Positions 14,075 through 24,746 of a DNA stretch of 64,000 bases are shown piece after piece. The position numbers and the translations under genes are program-made. Under the pieces are notes generated by a model. It did no database searches. It was given only the letters and a program-made list of their open reading frames with translations, and was not told the DNA's origin. Position 1 is the stretch's first letter; every line of letters begins with the position of its first letter. The DNA comes from Dipetalonema caudispina. Taxonomy: Eukaryota > Nematoda > Chromadorea > Rhabditida > Onchocercidae. The DNA is taken from assembly GCA_013365325.1 (NCBI GenBank), contig JABVXV010000122.1, positions 100,444 through 164,443 of the forward strand, in the 5' to 3' direction.

Positions 14075-14086
14075 CGTCACGTGACG
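14075..14086. promoter_or_regulatory. Perfect 12-bp palindrome with E-box core
   Basis: CGTCACGTGACG is its own reverse complement. It contains the E-box CACGTG (14078-14083) flanked on both sides by TGACG/CGTCA, the CRE/ATF half-site. A further TGACGTA lies at 14058-14064. The element is about 150 bp upstream of the first ATG of the IER-like gene, in the only GC-rich patch of this spacer. That suits a bHLH or bZIP site in a core promoter. The role is inferred from sequence only. Confidence 0.5.
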
Positions 14087-14232
14087 GAATATTTCAATTA
14101 TTACGTAAACGTTGAGTGAAAAAAAAAAAAAATTTGTCGATTTATTACATTGATTTTATACGTTTTGGTTTTACGACGCATTTGTGGATAACGAATTTAT
14201 TTTTAACGGTGATATATACGAAAGAAAATTTA

Positions 14233-15621
14233 ATGGAAAGTATGATGGGACATACGCATATTTCAGTTCCTCGTGATAAGATGTTACTTTTGGATCATCA
14301 AACATTTTCATCAAGTGATTGTTATCACTGTACATCATCATCATCATCATCATCGTCATTATCAACATCATCATCATCATCATCATCATCATCGTCATGC
14401 TCATCGTCGGAGTATGATGGTGATGAATGTGATGGTGATTTTTCACCACGTGCATTATTAACAATGGCAATTCAACGACGTCGGATTATTTACAACAGTA
14501 AGGAACGTGATCTAAGACGAGAATTGCTGCATACAAGTTTCATTCAATCGTTGTGCAAACATCTTGGTGAGCGTCGTGCCAAACGGCATCAACAACGACG
14601 TGCTGCCAAACGTCATCGTAGGAGGAGCAGTCGAGAGAATCGGAAACGTGAGTACTCGTCGTCGTCCTGCGGGTCGGAGTCTAATTTTCGAGTTAAATCC
14701 CACCCGGCGATCATCATGGATGATTTTTCGGGATGTTTGGATTTGCCTGCTAGTGAGCCAGAAAAAGGAGGTGGAGGTGAAAACGGTGAAACAGTCCGGT
14801 TTGATGGTTATAGCGACAATTTATACAGTTTATTGCAACAAGATAACTGTGTTCAGTTGCCTTTGTCGAATGTTATGGAAGCTGATAATATGTTGATTGA
14901 ACCACCACCACCACCGCCACCGGTTTGTTTCAAGAAGTCACGTTATAATCAGTCGGATGCGGATCCGTTTGGCTTAGATGCATTATTCGATGAATTATAT
15001 GGCAAAACGATGGTTGCATCAGGTTGGTGTCGTCATTATCTTGTTTTGTTTTTTGGGTATATTGCTTCGTTGAAATCTCTAAATTCTGAAGCCTTTTGCG
15101 TCACAGTTTTTCCGGAATTGTGAAGTCCCGAAACTCGGGAGGAATTTGTATGGTGGATGATGGCACATCTTAGATAAGCTATGTATGGTGTTAGGGTTTG
15201 TTTGGTTTGTGATATTGTTTCAGTTTCCAATTGTTTTGCGTTGAAAAATAAAAAAAACCACACCTTTCGATGTGCGATGCTAAACGCGATCGAAGTGGCC
15301 CAGGCCCAGCATTCTGTTCCAGGATACTATATCTTCTGTTAACAGTAACATTGATTTTGCATCAGAGTTTCTCCAAAGCTCTTGTTTTCCTCTCAAGTAA
15401 TACTTTACCTTTGAACATATTTCGGAGCTTTTTAGATAGGATGTTAAATTCGTGGAAATTCGCTTTCTGCCAATTTTAGCTTGTTGCAAACTGATATTTT
15501 GTATATCTGAATTTCTTTTCAGGATATAGAGATAGCGATCAGGAAACGAGAAGTGTTACACATGAAACAGCTATTGCAGTTGGATACTCGTAATCACATG
15601 GTAGTCCGGTATTGGAATTAA
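14233..15621 (+). CDS. Ser-rich small protein with possible IER-family motif
   Basis: Two exons are proposed: 14233-15012 and 15523-15621 (TAA 15619-15621), giving 292 residues. Residues about 26-58 are a near-pure serine tract encoded by a TCA repeat. Residues about 74-110 (ALLTMAIQRRRIIYNSKERD, then LLHTSFIQSLCKHL) resemble the N-terminal motif of immediate-early response proteins IER2/IER5, where a short helix ends in IYNS and is followed by L-x-x-S-x-x-x-L. A basic stretch (RRAKRHQQRRAAKRHRRR) looks like a nuclear localisation signal. Seven prolines (about 223-231) precede an acidic end, DPFGLDALFDELYGK. The last exon, read in phase 0 (DIEIAIRKREVLHMKQLLQL), looks helical. An alternative donor at 15022 would give a different short tail. 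A SERTA-type protein is another possibility. The gene is real; the family assignment is tentative. Confidence 0.6.
14332..14411 (+). repeat. TCA trinucleotide repeat coding polyserine
   Basis: An interrupted (TCA)n array inside the first exon of the IER-like gene, encoding two serine blocks split by LST and a cysteine. On the opposite strand it reads as polymethionine, and in the +1 frame as polyhistidine. Length variation here would change the serine tract without shifting the frame. Confidence 0.85.
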
Positions 15622-17546
15622 CGGGATTTCTCGACAGATGCTGCTTATTTGTTCAATGTTGAGGAATTGGAAAAAGGTTTAAAGATGTAAACCTCAGTGA
15701 TCTCAGAGTGTGTACATATTTTGCTCAACTTGTTGTTTTATTTTTAGGATTCATTGTCGTAATTTAAAAGATGCAAAGTGTGCCGGTTTCTGGAGTTATG
15801 GAGCAAACTGAGTTTGAGATTCGTCAGGAGAATTTTGAAGTTGGCTTCCATAAGACCTTATAGATTGGGTTTCGCTCTACATAATTTGATTATTGCCTTT
15901 TTTTTTTTAATTTCGATGTTCATTGTATTGTATTGACAATTATTTTCTTGCTCACATAAAATTTTACGTAATAGAAGATTACACGTTAAATGTGCTGAAG
16001 ACATTTAGGCTGTTGGAAGAGACGATGTGTCGCCAGTGGTACAGAAGCCAGTTATCAATATCAGGGGAACCAGTGCTGGTTATGTGGGGTTGATTTTGGT
16101 TCTGTGGAAAAGAAATAGTGAGACTAGATTCTAAACATTTTTCAAAGATTTGGGTCACGAGAAAGTTGCTTTTTTGCTTTTTTCAGTTTGAAGGTTTTTT
16201 GGAGGACTACGGAGAAGTCTTCGGTTGCAGTGTGTGTTGGCAGGACAGTGTTGTTGCGACGCGATATTTGTAATAGTAGGAGTATGGTTCGTTCAGTAGT
16301 CCGAAATATTTTTTCATAGAACGTAAGGAAAGAGTTTAATATATTGAAAATTTTTGGGATTAGCTTGCCTTTATTGCAGCATTCCTCGATGACGTGAGTG
16401 ATTGTTAGTTTTCAAAGTAAACTAAGAATGTAATTGTTTAAATTATCTTACTCCACTGTTTCAAAAAAGGTCAGTGGTGTTGGGCAAGATTTTAAAGAGA
16501 ATCTCAGGAACAGGATTATGTAAATTTGTAGAAGTTTTTTGGGATTTGAAATAACGAATGCTCTGTTGTCGATTTCGCCTAGATTTTTCCAACTGCTGCT
16601 GGCTGAGGAAAATGAATATATGAATGCAGCAAGAGAAAGATGGTTGTTCACATTTCGACGCACTTTATCGTTTGACTTTTTTCCAAATGTCTCAATCGTA
16701 TTTTCATAATTGTTTAACACTGTTACCGGGTTTATGAAAATATGTTTTTAGATTGGAGTTAACAGGCATGTTTAATGAAATAAAGGTGAAGGTGATCCAA
16801 ATGTCTTTACTTGCACCACAAGAAAGTGACGCATTTCCTAAATGTAAAAGTGAATCGGTGAGGGCCATAGAGGCAATGTGATCATATTTCGTTTCTCTTC
16901 ATGCGTGTTTGGACCACCTTTTTAGGAATGATCATGAGCTGCTTTTCCTGACAAAAAACCTTACTTTAGTGGCCATGAGCAGGGACTTTATATGAGTATC
17001 AGTAGGCACCGGTATCATAACGAATTATTCCGAAAGCTGTGCTTTTATTGATGGACAAAATGATTCTAGAGAGTAACAATCAGTGTATGCAATAATTGTT
17101 TTAATTGGTTCCGAAAAACATGGGAACACCAAGAACAAAAACGACAACAACTTGAAGTGAGACATACATAGATTTTATGAGACATACAATTTCAAAACTT
17201 CTAATTGATAATCCGTTACCACAAGACGGATTCAGTTGTGGAAGTGATTATTTTCTTAAGCCTTTTGTCTTGATAAGTAATTGGAAATGCGATGATTCTG
17301 GTTTCCTTTGAAGTTAAGATGTTAAGTTGATACGCATATTTGTGAGTGAAGAACATGATAAGGGAGTACAGTGTCATAGTAGTGGAAGTTCTCTAAATTC
17401 GAATTGTGACGAATGATAATTTCTAGATACATAGAACGGAAATTGACAGTTAACATTTAGATTCCATTCAAGGAATGAAATTCTGAGGCTAGGTCTTACC
17501 AAATTAGGAATACTTTCAGCCCGAATTCTTAGTAGGCTTCATCATC
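15622..17546. other. Spacer between convergent IER-like and minus-strand kinase genes
   Basis: About 1.9 kb between two gene ends that face each other. Its composition is less AT-skewed than other spacers in the window, and no homopolymer longer than about 10 occurs until 17939. A plus-strand AATAAA lies at about 16780. Short frames such as the minus-strand one at 16448-16720 and a 30-codon plus-strand one at about 15772 have no recognisable similarity. It may be a long 3' UTR, or the remains of a gene. Confidence 0.4.
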
Positions 17547-20500
17547 CTAATGGGATACCCTATGATCCGTAATATAACACCAAATACTGATGCAAATCTC
17601 CAGAACGGTTACAAATTTTTTGTATTTTTCAATAACAAAGGCGAAGTATTTGCCTTCGAGATCCTGACGTTGTGCAGCAGCAGCAACTTTCCATAGGTCT
17701 GCCGCAACAATCACTACATGTTTGGGTTCCAACTTTCGCTGTTTAACGAGTTGGAAGAGTTGGTCTTCGATCGAACATTTACAGTTGTAAAATATATCTT
17801 CTGCCATTAGAACCCTTTCGGAACGAATTTCGTTTTCTACACATTGTGTGATACTGATAGACTGAAAGGACACAGTTGTAGTTTTACTACAAACTGTTCA
17901 TAAATTAAAAGTTGTCATAATAGAAATTCGGTACAATTTTTTTTTTTTTTTTTTTAGCATAATAATTGGTTGAATGAATCAGTGATTGAAATAATTTGAA
18001 GTGATTAAACTTTAAGCTGTTTCCAGTTTCCAATTGAATCAGGGTAGTTATTTGACAACTTGTTTGATGTGACGTTTTCCTTTTTACAGATATTATATGG
18101 AACGATCGATATGATAAACTAGATGGATTTTATGTTTGTTAAGCGATAACTAACTATTTACTAAATCAATATCGCTGATCGATTGGTAAATTTTCACCAG
18201 GGAGAAAAAAAGAACCATTAAAGATTTTATTGGAAGTAGCAAATTTTTTTCCGATATTCTTTTCTTTTCTCTTTAGAGTAAGAAATTTGTGATGGAAAGA
18301 AATGAATGGAAAAAGCATTGAAATCAAACGGCTTCTTTATTACCAATTTTTTTTTCATTTTTTAAGTATATGATTTCTTCTATTTAATATGCCATAAAAG
18401 TATCTTATAATTATTGTGGGTATTATTGTTATTATATATTGTGAAAAGATGGATACCATCGATAATTCTGCATTTGGCAAAGCTCTTGTTGGTACGTGAT
18501 GAGGCGTTTTGTTTACCCGATTGATCCGTTGTTCATCTACGTCAATATCAAAATCCCATACAACATTTGGTGCCTCGTTTTCCAAATTCTAAAGAAATCT
18601 ATGGATTACATGTCATTTCAAGAATAATTATAAAGACGTGTTATAAGTGATTTCAAATAAACAATTAAGTCGAAATTGAATTTATTTATAGAAGAAATCG
18701 AGGAAGAGGGAATAGAACTCGTCTAAATAAATCATTATTATTGTTTAATTATTGGGTAACTTTTGAAAATAAACGGATTAATTAACATTAACTTTCTGTT
18801 TAATATTGAACCAATTTCAATACATATCTATTTATAAAATGATCATTTTTTCGACTAATGAAATTTTTACTAAAAAGGAAAATGTCACTTGCTTCATCAA
18901 CATCAGTAATTGGTGGAAGATGTCTGCTTGAGCTTTTTGTATCACTTGATGATGATGATGATGAAGATGATTGAGATCCAAGTAATGTATGCGTAAGATA
19001 TTCACCATTTCGAGCTTTAGCAGTGATAAATGGATGAGTGATAAGTTTTTTTATTGACCATCTTTCCTTTGCATGTTTCTATAATCAAATTTATCATAAT
19101 CATAAAGGAATTTGGAAAATTCACAACGATAATTGATTTGGAAGAAAATTTCTTCAACACTGATCAATCGATTTCATTATCTTCCAGACAAAAAAAAAAA
19201 AAGTGCATTGATAAAGGAACTTAATGATAAGTTATCAACCAAATCTATCGTATGTTATTTTTATAATTTTCATCATTCTCCTCATCTGATTTATCGATTA
19301 TCGTTAATTGTTTTTATTTTTTTTTTTTTCACTCCAAATTATACCTCCTCCTCCTACCAAAAAAAAAAAAAGTATTCAATTACATAATTTTATCCAGAAA
19401 GAAAAGTATTTAATTATATAATTATGAATTATATATATTATAAATATAGTAATGTAAAATTTACTTTATATTTTCCGAATGTTATATGCATTATATATAT
19501 ACCTTTAAACATGATGCAAGGAAATGACGATATTGTCTTCCATATTCACGATAATCACGAAATTCATACATGTCTAAAGTTGGCGGAGTATTTTCTCGAA
19601 TCCATTTTACCGTCTGAAAAATTCTTTTTAATTTTTCGTATTATTCAAATTTTTCCTGTAGGATAATTTTTAATTGTATTGATTCACAATTATATAATTA
19701 ATTTTATTATGTATTAATTTTAATTGTATTCTTTTTTCTTTTCCTTCTTTCTTTCTTTCCTACTCTCACCACTCATTTCTTTTTTTTTCTTTATCAGTTA
19801 TGCAACAAACATATCACTTTTGTTAATTGTTTTTATTTTCATTTTTTAATTAAAAATTTAAAAAATCTGAATTCCAAAATGTTGAAACTAAAAGCTAAAA
19901 ATTTCACCTCAGTGGAAAAGAAAAGAAATTCATAACTTAACAATACTTGATCCAAATGAATATACTATATCATACAAGCATATATATGTATATATTATTT
20001 TGTTTTTCAAATTTTTTAAAAATGATAAATTATATTACATTTACATGAAATTTTCTTCGTTGTAATTTCATTATTTCAAAAATTCAACTTTTAATTCTTG
20101 TCAAAAATATAACTAACCATACTAGCTACTGCATTATGATATGGTGGATAACCAGCTACCATTTCCAGTGCTGTTATACCTAAACTCCAAATATCAGCAT
20201 TAAATGTATAAGCATCCTTTTCTAAATCATCCCAATGTAAAACAGCTACTTCTGGTGCTAAATAACATACTGTTCCTGGCATAGTTTTTCTTGTCCTCTG
20301 CAAAAAATAATTATTAGCCAGTAATAATAATAATAATTGTAAAAATAAAAGCTAAGTAGTAATTATGTACTGAAATACAAAATTAAATCAGTAAATAAAT
20401 CAAACAAACAAAATTAATAAGCAAAAAGGAGAAAAAAAAAAAAAAAATTGCAAATAAATAATATATCAATATAGTAGACTATTCTTTTCTTTAATTTTCT

Positions 20501-21985
20501 TTCTTTTATAACAATAATTAAAGGTAAATTTAATTTACTAATTTTTCCAAAATCTTTTTTGAATTTAGTACTTTCGAAAATTTTAATTTATAACAATTAA
20601 ATTTTTTCGAGAATGTATATGTAAGTGTATGATTAATGCATGTATAATAAATGTATACCTCTTCTGATTCGATCCAAACTGAAGGACCAAAATCACCAAG
20701 TTGAACATTTCCTTCTGATGATATCAAAATGTTTGAAGCCTAAAGATTTAATCTTTTTTTTTTTTTTTTCTTAAAAAAAAGAGAAGTCAATCGGATAATT
20801 TTGTTATTTTTTCTACATTTCAAAATGTATAGAATCATTTGTTAGAACTGCTTATTATTCTTTTATTTTCTTATACAAATTCTAAAGGAAGAAATCCATT
20901 GTTATACATGGATGAAATTTTGTTTTTCAGAATAAATGTCCATAATTGATTTCATTTAATCCGATTATCGTTTTAAAGGTTAACTGTAAATCATTAGTTG
21001 TATCATTTATAACACAATGTGCTATATTTTATTCAAGCTAATACACAACACAAAATTAATTAATTAGGAAGAATTGATGAGGAATTAATTAATTACCTTA
21101 ACATCACCATGAATAAGTTGACTGTTATGGATATATTCTAATGCAATTAAAATTTCTTTTAGTATTGTAGCAATTATAGGTTGAGCTAGTACACCTTTGG
21201 TAAGTGAATAACGACCACCTAATAACTAAAATAAGAAATGAATTAATGAAAATTTATAATTAATTAGTATTAATTAACAAACCAATAGTAATGTTAATAT
21301 ATTCGTGAACTGAACAGTTTTTTCTCCTAGCATAATTTGATTTTAAACTTATTCGATTCCAATAAGCTTCACTTTTTATCTAATATTTAATAGCATCATA
21401 ATTAATTGATTGAACCTATTGTTACTAATTAATAAATTAAGAAAAAGAAAAAAACGACAGAAGGAGAAAAGAATGGCAAAAGAAATTAACATTATGCAAA
21501 TAATGGCAGATGTATTATGTAATAAACAAAATGAAGTTATAATTATTAAACTATATTTTTATTATTTATGCAAAATTATGCATAAACATTTTAAAATATT
21601 ATTCGCATTTCAGAATTATTTCTATTCTAATATGTTAAAGATTATTTAAATACTAAATTCACACCACTTAAATTAATTAGTTGGGTTAAAATTTTGATGT
21701 TAAATTCATTTTGATCTATATGGAAAATTATATACATATAAGAATTTAAATCTTGCATAAAAATTATTTATATGTAATCTTTAAATATAATTACTTATGT
21801 ATAATCTTTGAGCAATGATTGAATTTTAGTTTGTCAAGCTGTCTAATATTTACCAAAATTTGGCGATCCATAATTTGTCGCAAACTTCCACGATTAAGCA
21901 ATCGCATCACTATCCACATATTTTTCCCCACGTAAAATGACGTATAATAGCTAACAATGTTTGGATGTCTACATGCTTTTAGTGC

Positions 21986-22016
<31 letters not shown>

Positions 22017-22788
22017 CAAAAAAAAATTGAAATTAAATTAAATGTATCTGTAAATTAAATATCCCTAATAAAGAATGATTTAATATATTTAAATCAGAAT
22101 TCTTCTTCCTATTCTTTTCTTAAATGTAAATTTTTGATGTTTAAAAATTTCACCATTTTAAACTTTCAAAAAATGTGAAATTGTTGTAAATGAAAGAATA
22201 CCTTAATTTCATCTGCTAATCGTGTTAAATCATAATTTTCTAAATTAATACGTTTCATTGCACATATTTCGTCTCGTTCCGTATAAACACCCTGAAAATG
22301 ATTTTTTTTTTTTTTTTTTTTTTTTTCTGTTGTTGTTGTTTACAAAATTTCATAGGAAAATTAAAAATTTTTTAGAAATTGTTATCAAAATTAATAAAAA
22401 AGGAAAAGTTCATTTCTATTTTAATTATTTCAAAATCATATTTTATCATTTTCATATCAAATCATCGATAATTTATAAAAGAATAAGTTTAATGAGCATT
22501 TATTGTGAACTTTTATTAACAAGATACGATACTATTCAAGGTTTGAATTAAAAAAAAAAAAAAAAAAAAAAAGTAAAAAAGAAATTATCATTATAAAATG
22601 ATAACCTATAATCGGATGTTATGCCTAAATGAATAACCTGATATTATACCGAAATGAATAACACAATATTATAGCGAGGTAAATAGCTGGATACTACATA
22701 CCGTAATGGATAACCGGATACTAAGTCGAAATAAATAACCGGACATCATATCAAAATGAATGACCGGATATTATACCGAACAATCCTA

Positions 22789-22824
<36 letters not shown>

Positions 22825-23424
22825 TTTTATAAATTCATCATTTCTTTTCATTTCTTACATACTAAATTATTTTTTGGAACAGAAATATCGAAATAAATTT
22901 ATTCTTTCGTCAATTTTATCCAATTTTTTTTTTTTTTTCGTCTAATATTAATAAAAATCCAATATTAATTTATCATACAAATTTCATTATTGACTATAAA
23001 AATTTTAAATTTTTAAAAGAAACAGAAACCAAATTTTACATTATTTCACTTATTATATAAAAATGCCAACAACAACAACAAAATTTTCAGGTTAGCCAAG
23101 TTTAGCTTTTAAACATTAGTGGAAAGAAAAACTGGAACGAAACAAAAATAAAATATAAATTAATGAATTATATCAATATAATATAACCCTATAAATGGTA
23201 GTTGCTGAACCATTTCCAATAATTTCTTCCAATCTATACTCTTCCCTATTTGTTGGCCATGAAAATTCTTCCACATTTTGTTGAATTTTTGATGATCCCT
23301 CAGATTCTTCCAATTTATACTCTTCCCTGTTTGTTGATCGAGAAAATTCTTCCACATTTTGTTGAATTTTTGATGATTCCCCAGATTCTTCCGCCATTTT
23401 TGCTTCACTTTCAGCCATAACCAT
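17547..23424 (-). CDS. Divergent SPAK/OSR1-type kinase, paralogue of gck-3
   Basis: Ten minus-strand exons, all multiples of three: 23424-23188, 22291-22202, 21985-21854, 21225-21097, 20739-20659, 20297-20118, 19613-19503, 19078-18893, 18588-18457, 17861-17547, giving about 530 residues. The kinase domain runs from IIGNGSATTIYR through CAMKRINLEN, HPNIVSYYTSFYVGKNMW, LIHGDVKASNIL, LGDFG and PGTVCYLAPE to FNADIWSLGI. The catalytic HRD is HGD here; the ATP lysine and DFG are kept. A WDFDIDVDE linker and a CCT-like domain (LEPKHVVIVAADLWKV) follow, but the three RFxV-gripping residues are replaced (Asp to Cys, Glu to Gln, Leu to Lys by my alignment). The N-terminus holds a duplicated 27-residue unit. 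The intron after 18893 needs a GC donor. Activity may be reduced or scaffold-like; that is inference. Confidence 0.85.
22596..22778. repeat. Degenerate 25-bp tandem repeat in a kinase-paralogue intron
   Basis: About seven imperfect copies of a unit close to AAATGAATAACCGGATATTA plus TACCG. They lie in the first intron of the minus-strand kinase and are followed directly by a (TA)n tract at about 22796-22821. Copies differ by several substitutions and one to two bases of length. Confidence 0.75.
22796..22821. repeat. (TA)n microsatellite
   Basis: About thirteen TA units directly downstream of the 25-bp tandem repeat, in the same intron. Confidence 0.9.
23224..23385 (-). repeat. 81-bp tandem duplication in exon 1 of the kinase paralogue
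   Basis: Two adjacent 81-base units (23224-23304 and 23305-23385), about 90% identical by eye, each encode 27 residues with the shared core SSKIQQNVEEFS and TNREEY. The duplication is in frame and lies just before the glycine loop, so it lengthens the N-terminal extension. The second unit in protein order runs straight into the start of the kinase domain. Confidence 0.9.
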
Positions 23425-24746
23425 ATATTGCCACAACAATTCAATTGTGGGTAGTAATGAACCAAGATAGAAATTATTACTTTAAGCGCGTTTTAGGTGA
23501 GCAAATTCTTTATCAAAAGTAGAGAGAAGAATATTCTGGAATAAATAATACCTATTTATTGGGGGTAAAAAAAAAAAAAGAAAAATTGGATGAAGAAAAA
23601 AGCTAAAAAAAAAAAAAGAAGAAAAAAGGCTACTTTTTTATTATATTGATCTATCCAAATTTTATTATAATGAATAAATAATATAAACATTCCATTTATT
23701 CGAATTTTACTTTAAATTATTGTCAAATGTGATTTAATTGTTTTATTGCTTTAAAAATTTGGTACTTCATTTAAACCCCTCCTCCCTAAAATTCATATAT
23801 ACATATATTTTTTTTCATTTTTTAACATTGGAAACTAACTCATTTTCATTAATTTAGATTAATTCAATTCAAAACAATGAGATTGTACTAATCTACTTGA
23901 ACTGAATGAAAATGGGAAAAGTGGAAAACTTCGAAATATTTGCAAAAGCTATAAAGAAATGCTTTGTTTTTATTGCAATACCGTATTTCCATTATTTTTT
24001 TTTAATGTAATGACATGTGCTGTGATATTCGAAAGGATAGTAAGCGTATTTATATTGCTTTTCAACTATTTTATGAAGGAATATTTTACAACGATTAATT
24101 GATGAGTAACAATAAAGTAAATGATGATATAACAGGTAAATGTACAAATTACACAAAAAAAATGATAACCGGCATAACCAACTTTCTATCCCATACACAT
24201 CCATTATTCTTTCCTTTTTTATTCTTAGATAATTTTTCTCACAATTTCCATGATTTTGAGTTTGATTCCGATTCTCTGAGCTTTATTTCCAAAACTGTCA
24301 ACTACTCTGTCAGCTTAGAAAATCACTTCGATTTTCATCTTTCAAGATCACTTATTTTGTAACTCTGATTAGTACCGGTACCATATTCTTGAAGTCTATA
24401 AGACACTAATTTAAGTATTTACACCCTAACATCTGAAATACTTCCATAACAATAAGTTAAACAACATTATCAGCTATACCAATAAACTATTAATTCAGAC
24501 AGTTTAATTGGCATATATTAAAAATAATCTTAATTATTAACTAAAAACATGAACTGTAAATAAAACCTGAATTATCTATTCGTCACAACGAAAATGCACC
24601 ACAAATAACCCGGTGGAAAATTATCACGATAGCTAAGTAATATCAATGATTGTAACCTCAATGTTATTACATGCTCCACTACTGCTCCTGTTGTTACTAC
24701 TAATTTCGTGCTGTCGTCGATGTTGTTTCCATGTTTAGTGCATTGA
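23425..24746. other. Spacer between the kinase paralogue and coq-6
   Basis: About 1.3 kb of AT-rich DNA between two minus-strand genes, containing poly-A-rich stretches at about 23567-23625. No exon with paired splice sites and family similarity was seen. Open frames at 23992-24204 and 24099-24362 look like chance. Confidence 0.5.

Noticed and set aside
14171..14470. 99-codon minus-strand frame with polymethionine
   Set aside because: It is the antisense translation of the TCA repeat in the IER-like exon.
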